DNA of 64,000 nt from Bin55 sp963664665 (lineage in GTDB: Bacteria; Pseudomonadota; Gammaproteobacteria; Pseudomonadales; Azotimanducaceae). Of the stretch, positions 37,793 through 47,018 are shown piece by piece (within the stretch, counting starts at the first letter, position 1; every line of letters starts with the position of its first letter). Under the pieces are notes generated by a model. It did not search any database and was not told the origin of the DNA. It worked only from the letters and a program-made list of their open reading frames with translations. The stretch spans positions 682,001 to 746,000 of the forward strand of contig CAXXMH010000004.1 in NCBI GenBank assembly GCA_963664665.2. Direction: 5' to 3'. The translations under genes were made by a program, and so were the position numbers.

Positions 37793-38482
37793 GTGACAGC
37801 GACCCAACCATCGCCAAGGCTTTCCCTGTTACTCGTTGTTTTGGCTCTATCCGTAAACGTGACATCGTCTGCGCAGGACGACGGCTTCAGGGAAGAGACC
37901 ATTGCTGCTCCAACCGTTCGCGAGTATCAAATCGAGGAAGAACTGATCGTTCAAGGCGCACGGAATCGATTAAAAAGTGCTCGTCAGATCCTGCGAGGCT
38001 ATGACTCGCGAAGCATGGGCGGTTACTACTACAAACTACGCATGTACGAGAAGGCTTACCCGTATTTACTTGAATCGGCGCAGGAAGGGTTCAAAATGTC
38101 TCAAGCCCGCCTAGGATATATCTATCAGAAAGGCCTAGGTGGTGTCGAACGAGATTGGGTCAAAGCGGTTGGTTGGTTGAGTGTCGCGGCGTCAAGGCAT
38201 TCTCATCCGGAGATCATGAACTACTGGAAGAATTTGCGAGCGAAGATCCCAGAACAGAACATGTCAATGGTCGAGGACATTACTGACGAATATGTGTCGA
38301 GGTACGGGAGTAAGGCAACAGGGGTCACGTGTGACATCAACCGGGCCGCTGGTACGCATATCGCTCATATGAGATGTTTCTACGACGATGAGATCGAGTA
38401 CCGTGACCCCGCTGATACATTAGGAATTCCGGGTGTCGAAATCGATACGACTGTAGGCGGAGGTGGCGCGGTGCCGTTCTAA
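37793..38482 (+). CDS. Small SEL1-like exported protein with two-cysteine C-terminal motif, paralog A
   Basis: 229 residues from GTG. Signal peptide LSLLLVVLALSVNVTSSA. A single SEL1-like unit (YEKAYPYLLESAQEGFKMSQARLGYIYQKGLGG) is followed by VGWLSVAAS. The C-terminal region has VTCDINRAAGTHIAHMRC: two cysteines bracketing a G-T core, followed by an acidic YRD segment. It ends VGGGGAVPF. Paralogs B and C follow on the same strand with the same order. I know no characterised family for the cysteine module. The two cysteines could form a disulfide in the periplasm. Confidence 0.75.
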   Translation: MTATQPSPRLSLLLVVLALSVNVTSSAQDDGFREETIAAPTVREYQIEEELIVQGARNRLKSARQILRGYDSRSMGGYYYKLRMYEKAYPYLLESAQEGFKMSQARLGYIYQKGLGGVERDWVKAVGWLSVAASRHSHPEIMNYWKNLRAKIPEQNMSMVEDITDEYVSRYGSKATGVTCDINRAAGTHIAHMRCFYDDEIEYRDPADTLGIPGVEIDTTVGGGGAVPF

Positions 38483-38572
38483 TGGTCGTGATCGAGAAGG
38501 CGACGAATTCGATTCAGAAACACATAACCGACTTTGATAGCAGAAAAAGTCAATGAAACTGAGGGTTCTCAA

Positions 38573-39295
38573 ATGATGAACAGTACGAAACAATGGATCA
38601 GGCAGACGCTTCTGATCTGCTTCGCCATAGCGATAGCCCCCACTTCGCTAGCGGTAGGTGAAGGCACTGACGAGACTTCGGCGGGACCAGGTCCGAACGA
38701 GATGGTTGAAATCATGAATGCCCACACCACCGCAGGCGGGCTATATCGTAAAAAGAAATATGGCGAGGCCGTCGAGCATCTCGAAATTGCTGCAAAAGGC
38801 GGCATGAAACGGTCGCAAGCTCAATTGGGCGCGATCCTGCTTGGTATGACTGGAACCAGCGACGTACCACGTGATACGACTCGAGGTGTTGGTTGGCTAG
38901 GGGTTGCGGCGCATGGCAACACAGAACCGGCCTATCGCCAAACCTATGAGCAGGTCTACAACGCAATTACGCCTGCGCAGCAACCAATGATCGATAAACT
39001 GGTTGATGGATATATCGCAAAGTACGGTACGGAAGCAACCAATGTGTCCTGCGAACAGACGCGACGTGCTGGAACCAGAATGTCCCGACTGATCTGTACA
39101 TTTGATGATCTCCATAAGTACCGCGATCAGCTGGATCCTGAGACTTTTGGCGCACTCAGCGCAGATGGTCAGATAACCGACTATGCGGAGAACTTTCGAA
39201 GTGGTGGTTTCGGTGGCACCGGTGGTGGTGGCGGCGGCGGACCCGGTGGTGGCGGTGGTCCCGGTGGCGGCGGTGGTGGCGGCGGCGGTTTCTAA
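38573..39295 (+). CDS. Small SEL1-like exported protein, paralog B, with poly-glycine tail
   Basis: 240 residues from ATG 38573, which starts directly before the signal peptide (WIRQTLLICFAIAIAPTSLA); the frame is open to 38534. SEL1-like unit YGEAVEHLEIAAKGGMKRSQ, GVGWLGVAAHG, then the shared cysteine motif VSCEQTRRAGTRMSRLIC with YRD after it. The last 30 residues are almost pure glycine with two prolines, absent in paralog C and only vestigial in A. Possible flexible or surface-exposed tail. Middle member of three tandem paralogs. Confidence 0.75.
   Translation: MMNSTKQWIRQTLLICFAIAIAPTSLAVGEGTDETSAGPGPNEMVEIMNAHTTAGGLYRKKKYGEAVEHLEIAAKGGMKRSQAQLGAILLGMTGTSDVPRDTTRGVGWLGVAAHGNTEPAYRQTYEQVYNAITPAQQPMIDKLVDGYIAKYGTEATNVSCEQTRRAGTRMSRLICTFDDLHKYRDQLDPETFGALSADGQITDYAENFRSGGFGGTGGGGGGGPGGGGGPGGGGGGGGGF
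39204..39292 (+). repeat. GGN trinucleotide repeat encoding the poly-glycine tail
   Basis: A run of GGT/GGC codons interrupted by CCC, encoding the glycine-rich C-terminus of the SEL1-like paralog B. Such runs are prone to length change by replication slippage, so tail length may vary between strains. Confidence 0.7.
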
Positions 39296-39401
39296 CTGCT
39301 GAAGCGCTGGCACCAATCTGGTCATGCGGTGATAAGATTCCGGTATTGTGACTGATGGTGTGTCGGCCGTGAACAATGCAATCCAGAAGCAACGTGCATT
39401 G

Positions 39402-40124
39402 ATGAAGCGTTTTTCCGCCTTAGTCATCCTACTGTCGGCCTCATTCACGGTTGTTGGCGCAGAACGCCATACCCAATTCGACGTTCCCGAGAAGACAGAG
39501 ATCGAATCGGGCATGGAGCATCTGATCGTGACGGGAGAGGCAGAAGATTCGATTGAGTCAGAACAACGAGCGTACCTCGACCATCGTCGCGGTATGTTCT
39601 TGTACTCTCGCGGCGAATTCGCGGAAGCGCTTCCGTATTTGATGTCTTCAGCGAAACACGGATACAAGGATTCCCAGGCTCGGTTAGCCCATCTCTACCT
39701 TCACGGTCTAGGTGGTGTTCGACGTAGCGATATAGTAGGTATTGCGTGGATGGGAGTTGCTGCCCATGGGGAGACCACGCCGATCATTCAACGTCATTAC
39801 GATGAATTAATGGCGGCTGTACCCTCGCACCATATGGATTCCCTTAAGCGTGTGGTTGAACAATACGTCGAGAAGTACGGTAATTTTGATCAGAACGTGG
39901 TGTGCGATGTTGCGAAGCACGCAGGCACTCACATTGCGAAGAATCGGTGCGTTTTCGAGTACGAATTTGCCGTGCTATCCGCATTAGAAATTGCGGAAAT
40001 GCAGGAATACTACATCGACAAGATCATTCCTCCGGACCAATTCTCCTCGTTTGCGGGTTTGGATAACCTAACGCGTGTACCTGAACCTGTTACAGTACCG
40101 ATTCAACGCCAAGGTGGCAACTGA
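39402..40124 (+). CDS. Small SEL1-like exported protein, paralog C
   Basis: 240 residues from ATG 39402 (frame open to 39348), starting MKRFSALVILLSASFTVVGA, a signal peptide. SEL1-like unit FAEALPYLMSSAKHGYKDSQ followed by ARLAHLYLHGLGGVRR and IAWMGVAAHG. The cysteine motif is VVCDVAKHAGTHIAKNRC. It lacks the glycine tail and has a distinct helical C-terminus (ALEIAEMQEYYIDKIIPP). Third of three tandem paralogs between the two unbV-TPR pairs. Confidence 0.75.
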   Translation: MKRFSALVILLSASFTVVGAERHTQFDVPEKTEIESGMEHLIVTGEAEDSIESEQRAYLDHRRGMFLYSRGEFAEALPYLMSSAKHGYKDSQARLAHLYLHGLGGVRRSDIVGIAWMGVAAHGETTPIIQRHYDELMAAVPSHHMDSLKRVVEQYVEKYGNFDQNVVCDVAKHAGTHIAKNRCVFEYEFAVLSALEIAEMQEYYIDKIIPPDQFSSFAGLDNLTRVPEPVTVPIQRQGGN

Positions 40125-40218
40125 CATCGCGTCGAATTAGGTTTCGTCCTACGCAATGAGAGTCTTGTTTGCGGCTCTATAGCTCAATACGCCGATAGCA
40201 AGGAAGTTAATCAATCCA

Positions 40219-41856
40219 TTGTTGACAGCTTCAAGAACTGTCCACGCAGTCTGTGTGCTCTTTGTAATTTCGAGCGGATTTGCTGAAGCTGAGATTTTTA
40301 AAGATGTTACAACTGCTTCGAATCTAGACTTTGTACATCAAAACGGTCAGCGTGGGCAACTCTGGCTAGCCGAGATTTTGGGTCCAGGGGTGGGCGTGCT
40401 CGATGTGGACGACGACGGTTTACTAGACGTTTGGGCCATACAAGGAGGTCCGCTCGATGCGCGTGACAAACTGCTGCCGTCTGACCAACTCTATCGAAAC
40501 ATAACAAGAGACGGAAAGTTGCTGTTCGAGCGAATAACTGATCAAGCGAACGTTGACGCGACCCAATACGGAATGGGAATCGCAACCGGCGATATCGATC
40601 TTGATGGTGACGTAGACGTTTTTCTCGCTAACTTTGGTGAAAACGAACTCTGGTTGAATCGTGGCGATGGTACGTTTGAATCTGCTGGCAATGGAAAGGG
40701 TCTGATTGGGACGGATTGGTCCATTGCCGGGTCATTCGCCGATGTCAACGGCGATGGTGCACTCGATCTCTACGTGGTGAACTATGTGAGGTTTACCACT
40801 GCGCTGCACAAAGAATGCTTGGGTATCTCCCTCAGATCCGACTACTGTGCGCCTACAGCATACGAACCAATCCCAGATCAACTCTACGTGAATCAAACCG
40901 ACAGTACGTTCCGGGATGTCTCGATGAGCGCGGATATTCAATCAAGCGTCGGCAGCGGATTAGGTGTCATAAGCACAGATCTTGACGCCGATGGTCTTAT
41001 TGACCTATACGTTGCAAATGATCCAACGGTCAATTTTCAATGGCGCAATCTAGGCAATGGCAAATTCGAAAACGTTGCCATGAATAGCGGTACCGCTGTC
41101 AACGGCGACGGCAAATCTGAAGCAAGTATGGGAATCGATGGACGAGATTTTGATCACGATTGTGATGTAGACCTCTTCATGACGAATTTGACGTCGGAGA
41201 CCAATACACTTTTTCGAAATTCAGGTGAGGGTTGGTTTATTGATGCGACAAATAGTGCGAAACTTGGTGCATCGAGTTACCCGTATACGGGATTTGGTAC
41301 AGGGTGGGTGGACGTGGACCTTGATGGCGATTTGGACTTGCTAGCTGCGAACGGCGCCGTGTCTCTCATTGCCAACGCGGACCGTGCGAGCGAACTCTCA
41401 CCCCTTAGTCAACGCAACCAACTTTGGCTTAATGTAGGTGATGGACAATTCACCGAGATCTTGGATGACGAATTCGTTGAGAATGTAGAAACTAGCCGGG
41501 GCGTGGCATTCGCCGATCTCGATAACGATGGGGATTCGGACATTTTGGTAGCTAACAATGATGGTCCGCTACGTGTTTACCAGAACGTCGCCTCCGCGAA
41601 CAACAACTGGATTGGCTTGATGGTGAAAGATCAGAATACCCTCGCGTATCACGCGACATTGAGCATTGTCGGCCAACGCTGTGTGAGTCGTACCGTTCGA
41701 ACGGATGGAAGTTACGCATCCGCGAACGATCCGAGGATAGTCTTTGGTTTAGGGCAAGAGACTACGCAACCTCAAATTCGTGTAACGTGGTCGGACGACG
41801 ACACGCGAACCTTTGGTCCCTTGGCAATTAATCAATATCACGTGCTGGCCCGTTAG
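40219..41856 (+). CDS. FG-GAP/ASPIC-UnbV exported beta-propeller protein, copy 2
   Basis: 545 residues from a TTG start, with a signal peptide (VHAVCVLFVISSGFAEA). Same layout as copy 1: LGPGVGVLDVDDDGLLDVW, then calcium-loop blades DIDLDGDVD, DVNGDGALD, DLDADGLID, DVDLDGDLD and DLDNDGDSD, with a cysteine pair in CLGISLRSDYCAP. C-terminal ASPIC domain VRTDGSYASANDPRIVFGLGQ. The N-terminal block (FVHQNGQRGQLWLAEILGPGVG) groups it with copy 1 rather than with the lipoprotein copies. Two bases before the next TPR gene. Confidence 0.88.
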   Translation: MLTASRTVHAVCVLFVISSGFAEAEIFKDVTTASNLDFVHQNGQRGQLWLAEILGPGVGVLDVDDDGLLDVWAIQGGPLDARDKLLPSDQLYRNITRDGKLLFERITDQANVDATQYGMGIATGDIDLDGDVDVFLANFGENELWLNRGDGTFESAGNGKGLIGTDWSIAGSFADVNGDGALDLYVVNYVRFTTALHKECLGISLRSDYCAPTAYEPIPDQLYVNQTDSTFRDVSMSADIQSSVGSGLGVISTDLDADGLIDLYVANDPTVNFQWRNLGNGKFENVAMNSGTAVNGDGKSEASMGIDGRDFDHDCDVDLFMTNLTSETNTLFRNSGEGWFIDATNSAKLGASSYPYTGFGTGWVDVDLDGDLDLLAANGAVSLIANADRASELSPLSQRNQLWLNVGDGQFTEILDDEFVENVETSRGVAFADLDNDGDSDILVANNDGPLRVYQNVASANNNWIGLMVKDQNTLAYHATLSIVGQRCVSRTVRTDGSYASANDPRIVFGLGQETTQPQIRVTWSDDDTRTFGPLAINQYHVLAR

Positions 41857-41858
41857 AT

Positions 41859-43409
41859 ATGTTGCAAATGAAATTCCATCGTCTTCCGTTAGTCGCGTTT
41901 TCAATGCTGCTGGCGCTTCACGTATGGGCTAGTGATATCGAGACCGAACTGCAATTCCTACCTGTAGAGCTAGCAGACGACATTCGCCGCATGCAAGCAC
42001 ATTCGGAAGCGCAGTTAGAGTCGGAGACGGATCCTAACGCTCGCGCCGAAATCCTCGGGCAGCTTGCGTTCATCTATCACGCGCAACAGATGTTAGCTTC
42101 GGCAGAGCAAGCCTATACTGAAGCACTAAGTAACGATGAGGTGTATGCATACCGATATTTACTCGCGATCATCGTGCTTCAAAGAGGCGACACGGCGGAA
42201 GCGATTGCGCACTTAGATCAAGTTGTGCTTAGTAATCCAGACTACGTTCCTGCATGGTATCGTCTTGGCAATCTCAAGCTACTCCAAGGCGATGTCGATG
42301 GTGCCGAGTCTGCGTTCCTCAATGCACAAAGGATTTATCCTGACTCCGCTGCCATCATGGTAGGTGTCGCAAATGTAGCTCTTGCGCGCGAAGATTGGAC
42401 GGCTGCTATCGAGCAACTGGAAAAAGCGGCCGTGTTCGCGCCTAGTAACGGGCAGATCGCGTACAAGCTCTTGACTGCCTACCGTCAAACAGGTGACCAA
42501 GCGAAAGTGGATCAATGGTCGCCGTTGGCGAATTCATCCATGCAAGCTCCGCCACTTACGGACCCTCTTATGGTTGAGTTAGCGGGACTGAGCCGCAGTG
42601 GGAGATTCTTTAGTCAAGCTGCTGATTGGGCATTCCAGAGGGGCGACAAGGAAGCCGCCCACGACGCGTTGTTGCAAGCGACGCAGCTGGAACCTGAGAA
42701 TCTTGAATATGCGTTGAAGTATGCAGCGTTTCTAGAACTTACAGGTGAGTTGGATGAGGCAGCGACGGAGATAAAACGATTTCTCGCCATTCGGGAAGAT
42801 GCGGCGAGTGCTTGGTTCTTTCTCGCGCGATTGTTACGTGATTCAGAGGACGGTGAAAAATACCTTCAAGGGCTGGTCGCAGTGCAGAAGGCTGTGGAAC
42901 TCGACTCGGACGAAGACCTCTACCGTACATTAGCCGCGGCTATGTCACTTCAAGCCGCTTTGTATCCTCACGCTCAGGAGTACTACATGCAACTAGTTGA
43001 GCGAAACCCGTCGAACCCCTACTTCTACTACTGGTTTGCGTTATCGCGACTAGCGGAGAGACACTGTGACGGTCGTGAGGCGTTGCAGAGAGCAGTCACT
43101 CTACGTAGTACTTGGGGAGAGGCCCACGTAGCGCTCGCACGTGCCGATGCTTTCTGTGGTGATCTCGCCGCCGCTGCACAACGCTTAGACGCCTTGGCAA
43201 AGGCTGCTGCGGATCGTGACATTCAATCCGCTCAGGCGTATGTCGCCCTCTTACGCGGAGATTTAGAAAACGCTAGACTACTTGCTGAGCCACTATTACC
43301 GGATCCAGATGCGCGCATGGTCGTGGATTCGATCGATTCGAACGCAAAACCCGATCGAGTGTTTGCTGACAACTCAAGCTGGTGGATTCCGCCCGAATTA
43401 GTGAACTGA
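41859..43409 (+). CDS. Exported TPR protein, partner of UnbV copy 2
   Basis: 516 residues; signal peptide LVAFSMLLALHVWA. First TPR block LGQLAFIYHAQQMLASAEQAY, YVPAWYRLGNLKLLQGDVDGAESAF; hinge LTDPLMVELAGLSRSGRFFSQ; second block AAHDALLQATQLEPENLEYAL and on to LAAAAQRLDALAKAAADRDI. Longer than its paralog at 36561 by about 150 residues of extra helical repeats at the C-terminus. Starts two bases after the UnbV gene stop (TAG AT ATG), so translational coupling is likely. Confidence 0.82.
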   Translation: MLQMKFHRLPLVAFSMLLALHVWASDIETELQFLPVELADDIRRMQAHSEAQLESETDPNARAEILGQLAFIYHAQQMLASAEQAYTEALSNDEVYAYRYLLAIIVLQRGDTAEAIAHLDQVVLSNPDYVPAWYRLGNLKLLQGDVDGAESAFLNAQRIYPDSAAIMVGVANVALAREDWTAAIEQLEKAAVFAPSNGQIAYKLLTAYRQTGDQAKVDQWSPLANSSMQAPPLTDPLMVELAGLSRSGRFFSQAADWAFQRGDKEAAHDALLQATQLEPENLEYALKYAAFLELTGELDEAATEIKRFLAIREDAASAWFFLARLLRDSEDGEKYLQGLVAVQKAVELDSDEDLYRTLAAAMSLQAALYPHAQEYYMQLVERNPSNPYFYYWFALSRLAERHCDGREALQRAVTLRSTWGEAHVALARADAFCGDLAAAAQRLDALAKAAADRDIQSAQAYVALLRGDLENARLLAEPLLPDPDARMVVDSIDSNAKPDRVFADNSSWWIPPELVN

Positions 43410-43482
43410 CGACCGCGGATCGACACGGTTGTTGGCTACCGTATAAGAGCCGGGGCTAACCCTGCATGTACCTCGATTTTGT

Positions 43483-45201
43483 TTACTTGACTGTTTCGCC
43501 GTTCCCGCGAATTAGCGTGTATAGGCCGTCTACGGCGAACGTGCCAAATAACTCAGATTCGCCGTCTTCCCATAAAACCGTTACGTCTGTGAGTTCGGTC
43601 TCTGCACCTATGCCGAAATGAACGTGCGGATCATGTGCTGAAAGGTAGCTACCGTCCGTTTGAACGCGTTTGGTCAAGATTCTCTGCGCAAGATGTGCTG
43701 TGACTCGAGCGTTGTAGGCATCCCGGTCATGTTCATTTAGAACACGGAAGCGGATGCTGCTTGAGGCCGCTTCTTGATCGCTAACGTTCATGAGTAGTGA
43801 TGCCGGTGAGTCCTTGTTGACGACGACCAAGTCTTGGCTACCGTCGCCATCCAAGTCTCCAATCGCCATCCCGCGACTCGTGTGTATCACAGGTTGTGCG
43901 GTGCCACCCTCCGGTGAGACCAATTCGAAACGGCCGTCACAAGTACCACGATATAAAGTGTTCGGTTCCTGAAAATAATCGACCTTCTGTAGATCTTCCT
44001 CGTCGTGATATACGCTGCCGTTGGCCTGATATAGGTCATAACAACTGTCGTTATCCAAGTCGGATACGATCAGTCCAAAACGTGTGTAGCGGCGACTGTG
44101 TGCACCTAGACTCACAACGCCAGTTGCGTCGGTGAAATAGGAGACTTCGTTGCGGAAATACGAATCGGTTTGCTCTTCAATGTTCACCACTAGGACGTCA
44201 AAATCAGCATCCTCATCGAAGTCTCCCGTTGCGACTCCCATGCCGGCTTTCTCGATGCCGTGATCATCCATCGCGGATCCCCAGTACCACGCATCATTGA
44301 CGAAGGTGAAGTCTCCTTGATTGATCCATAGCTGATTGACCATTGAATCGTTTGCGACGAAGACATCCACCCTTCCGTCATTGTTAACGTCTACGCTAAC
44401 TACACCTAAGCCGTTGCCGAATGCGGAAGCTAAGCCTGCTGAGAGTGAGCGATCTGTGAATGTGCCATCGCCGTTATTGCGAAAGACACGATCCATCGCA
44501 GCGTAGTTGTGTAGTGGTACGCAGTAGGTCTCAATGTTGGTCGCGTAGCAGTCCAATGCGGTTGACGGATCCCAATGTAGGTAGTTGGCGACGTAGAGAT
44601 CTAGAAAGCCATCTCGATCAAAGTCCGCGAACGACGTGGCGGTCCCCCAGCTCTCGTCACCAACACCTGCGATTGTCGTTACATCCATAAATAAGCCAGT
44701 GCCATCGTTCTGAAGCAGTGTGTTCCTACCCACGTTTGTTACGTAAATGTCCACGTCGCCGTCGTTGTCATAGTCACCCGTAGCAACACCCATGCCGTAA
44801 CCTGGATCGGCGTGATCGTCGAGTTGCTCCGATTTGCGAAACGTTCCATCACCGTTATTGAGGTAGAGTTCATTACGGCGAGAGTCAGGTTGCTCGCTGT
44901 GAAGGAATCCACTTTGGATGAAGTAGACGTCCAAATCCCCGTCGTTTTCGACATCAAGCAACGCGACCCCACCACCGGTTATTTCAGGTAGGTGGAATTC
45001 GCCGCTAGCACCGCTGACATGGGAAAACGCCAATCCTCTAGTGCTCGCGGCTTCGTCAAACCAAACGTTGGGTGAGCTGTGCGTATCACTCGGTTCTTCC
45101 ATGCACGAGAGAACTGTTAATGTGGAGCACAGCACACATAAAAGCTGGATGGCGGGATGGAAGTGATTGAATCGACCAAACCAACTTCGGAGAGAGGTCA
45201 T
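43483..45201 (-). CDS. FG-GAP/ASPIC-UnbV lipoprotein, copy 3
   Basis: 572 residues from ATG 45201, whose ATGA overlaps the stop of the upstream TPR gene (45198-45201) and so fixes the start; the frame is open to 45255. Lipoprotein signal ending LTVLSC. Blades: DVENDGDLD, DYDNDGDVD, DFDRDGFLD, DVNNDGRVD, DFDEDADFD, DLDNDSCYD and DLDGDGSQD. Cysteine pair CYATNIETYCVP. C-terminal ASPIC domain VQTDGSYLSAHDPHVHFGIGA. The N-terminal GGGVALLDVENDGDLDVYFIQ puts it in a second subfamily with copy 4. Order here is TPR then unbV, the reverse of copies 1 and 2. Confidence 0.88.
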   Translation of the reverse strand: MTSLRSWFGRFNHFHPAIQLLCVLCSTLTVLSCMEEPSDTHSSPNVWFDEAASTRGLAFSHVSGASGEFHLPEITGGGVALLDVENDGDLDVYFIQSGFLHSEQPDSRRNELYLNNGDGTFRKSEQLDDHADPGYGMGVATGDYDNDGDVDIYVTNVGRNTLLQNDGTGLFMDVTTIAGVGDESWGTATSFADFDRDGFLDLYVANYLHWDPSTALDCYATNIETYCVPLHNYAAMDRVFRNNGDGTFTDRSLSAGLASAFGNGLGVVSVDVNNDGRVDVFVANDSMVNQLWINQGDFTFVNDAWYWGSAMDDHGIEKAGMGVATGDFDEDADFDVLVVNIEEQTDSYFRNEVSYFTDATGVVSLGAHSRRYTRFGLIVSDLDNDSCYDLYQANGSVYHDEEDLQKVDYFQEPNTLYRGTCDGRFELVSPEGGTAQPVIHTSRGMAIGDLDGDGSQDLVVVNKDSPASLLMNVSDQEAASSSIRFRVLNEHDRDAYNARVTAHLAQRILTKRVQTDGSYLSAHDPHVHFGIGAETELTDVTVLWEDGESELFGTFAVDGLYTLIRGNGETVK

Positions 45202-46559
45202 TCGTTCGGCGCGCTCGTATTGCTTGAATCTGACAGGCTTAACGCGCGGACACATTCAGAGACGCCAATTCGAGCCTTCGCGTGATTCCTTTCGAGTGCT
45301 AATGCGGTTTCAAACTTTTCCAATGCGCGTTCGCACAGTCCCCTTTCACCAAGAATGACACCGGCATAGTAATGGACGTTTGGCGCAGTCGAATCGAGGC
45401 TGATTGCTGCTTCAAGACTCTCAAGTGCACCATTTGTATCACCGAGGCGTAATCGCACGAAGCCAAGCTCTTGATGCGCAATTTGGAGTTTCGGGTAGAT
45501 TTTGACAACGTGTTCAAGGTGATTTGCGGCATTAACGTTGTCGTCTCGACGTTGATATAGTGAAGCCAACAACAAGTGCGACGGATAGTGCACCGGTTCG
45601 AGCTCAATTGCCCTCTTGAGGTGCTGTTCGGCTTGATCGAATGCTTGATTCTGAAAGTAGGCTAAAGCGTAGTGGTATTGCACGTTGAAGTCAGGCGCAC
45701 TCTCTGAATCTAACGATTTGAGTGCGAGCAAAGCATCATCGACCAAGCCGCTTCCGAGCATCAGTTCGACGTCACGCATACGTTCACCATTACCGCGCGT
45801 GTGTTCCCTCATCTCAGCCAACAGAGGATCATCAAACCACATTGACTTGGTTTGGGTTACATACTCAAGATACTCGCGGGATTTTTCCTCGTCGCCTAAT
45901 TCCCGCCATGTGTCGCTGAGTAACCGAAACGCAACTGGATGGCTTGTACGAGTCACGACCGATCTAAGAATCTCGAGCGCAGCCGAATGATTTTCTAGCT
46001 TCAGGTGTGAGCGAGCAGCGCCAAGTTCTGCGGCAGGACCTGCGCCGAGCTCAACCGCGCGCTCGAAGGCATCGTTCGCGGCTGCTGGTTGACCGCGATC
46101 CAACAACCAGCTGCCGAGCCGGACATACAACGCAGGATATGCGTCGTTTAGTTTGATCGCCTCCTGTGCAACTTCTATCGCACTCTCTAAATCGCCATTT
46201 TTTTGTAAGCGTAAAGCGAATAAATACTGCCATTTGAACTGATCAGGATATCTAGCTACCGAGGCTCGATACGCAGATTCGGCTGTGTCATCGAAACCAT
46301 TCGCGTCATACGCCATAGCCAACCGTCCGATCGCTTCGCTACTCGAATCGCTCTTTGACACCGTTTCGGCTAGGGTAGCAATATAGTCTCGGAGCGATTC
46401 ATCAGAAATACGTGAAATGACCGAGTTAGGTAAAGGATCGTATCGAGAGTTACTCGATTGTGCTTGTTCGCTTTTAGGTGTACAAGCGACAAGAAGCGAT
46501 AGGACGACGGAGATGGCAATGAGGCCGACAACTGAATCGGAATACTCTCGTCTTATCAA
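45198..46559 (-). CDS. TPR lipoprotein, partner of UnbV copy 3
   Basis: About 453 residues from the TTG at 46559, which gives a compact lipoprotein signal (IRREYSDSVVGLIAISVVLS, then LLVAC). The frame is open to a TTG at 46682 that would add 41 residues before the signal. TPR block 1: EAIGRLAMAYDANGFDDTAESAY, PALYVRLGSWLLDRGQPAAA. Hinge MWFDDPLLAEMREHTRGNGE. Block 2: AEQHLKRAIELEPVHYPSHL, NAANHLEHVVKIYPKLQIAH and ALESLEAAISLDSTAPNVHY. Overlaps the unbV start by four bases. Divergent from the large TonB receptor. Confidence 0.83.
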   Translation of the reverse strand: MIRREYSDSVVGLIAISVVLSLLVACTPKSEQAQSSNSRYDPLPNSVISRISDESLRDYIATLAETVSKSDSSSEAIGRLAMAYDANGFDDTAESAYRASVARYPDQFKWQYLFALRLQKNGDLESAIEVAQEAIKLNDAYPALYVRLGSWLLDRGQPAAANDAFERAVELGAGPAAELGAARSHLKLENHSAALEILRSVVTRTSHPVAFRLLSDTWRELGDEEKSREYLEYVTQTKSMWFDDPLLAEMREHTRGNGERMRDVELMLGSGLVDDALLALKSLDSESAPDFNVQYHYALAYFQNQAFDQAEQHLKRAIELEPVHYPSHLLLASLYQRRDDNVNAANHLEHVVKIYPKLQIAHQELGFVRLRLGDTNGALESLEAAISLDSTAPNVHYYAGVILGERGLCERALEKFETALALERNHAKARIGVSECVRALSLSDSSNTSAPNE

Positions 46560-47018
46560 TGCCTTCGGACCAAATCGCCTCACGCGATTGCTGCGTTGCG
46601 ACACGATTTTAAAAATCGATAGTGAGGTGAGGCAAACTAAATAGGTATGTTCGACATCGGGCACTGAGCGAGTCGGAGTCAATGATTGCGTCTGAGGTCA
46701 CGTAGTTCTACGTTAATCAGTAATTGAGTCGCTCGAGCGATGACTTCGTAGATTTGGCAAGTCCTGAAGGCGTGAAATCGCTGATGTCACCAAGCTAAAG
46801 TACTAGTGATACACAAATCGATCGACGAACTCGCGACGATAGCACTACCCTCATTGGACAACAAAAATGAAAAAAAGTGGCTTTTTCTCTTGACAATTGG
46901 GTGTGAAACATTTAGAAACACCACTGCAAAACTCCGATGACTTGTGTGAGCTGGGAAGGTCACACTTATTCGGGGCGGGCCTTTATGAAAATAGAGGTAG
47001 AAAAAAGGGGAGGAACCC
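46560..47018. promoter_or_regulatory. Divergent promoter region upstream of the large TonB receptor
   Basis: On the plus strand TTGACA at 46890-46895, a 17-base spacer, and TAGAAA at 46913-46918 form a plausible sigma-70 promoter, followed by a leader of about 95 bases. A strong ribosome site (GGGGAGGAA) sits directly before the receptor ATG at 47019. The minus-strand promoter for the TPR-unbV pair must also lie here but was not pinned down. The promoter elements are seen; use is inferred. Confidence 0.5.

Noticed and set aside
39204..39292. Possible CRISPR or minisatellite
   Set aside because: It is an in-frame GGN codon run inside a coding sequence, with no spacers or conserved repeat unit.
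38897..39667. 256-residue open frame on the minus strand
   Set aside because: Antisense to two well-supported SEL1-like genes; its His/Thr-rich stretches come from the complement of the GGN repeat.
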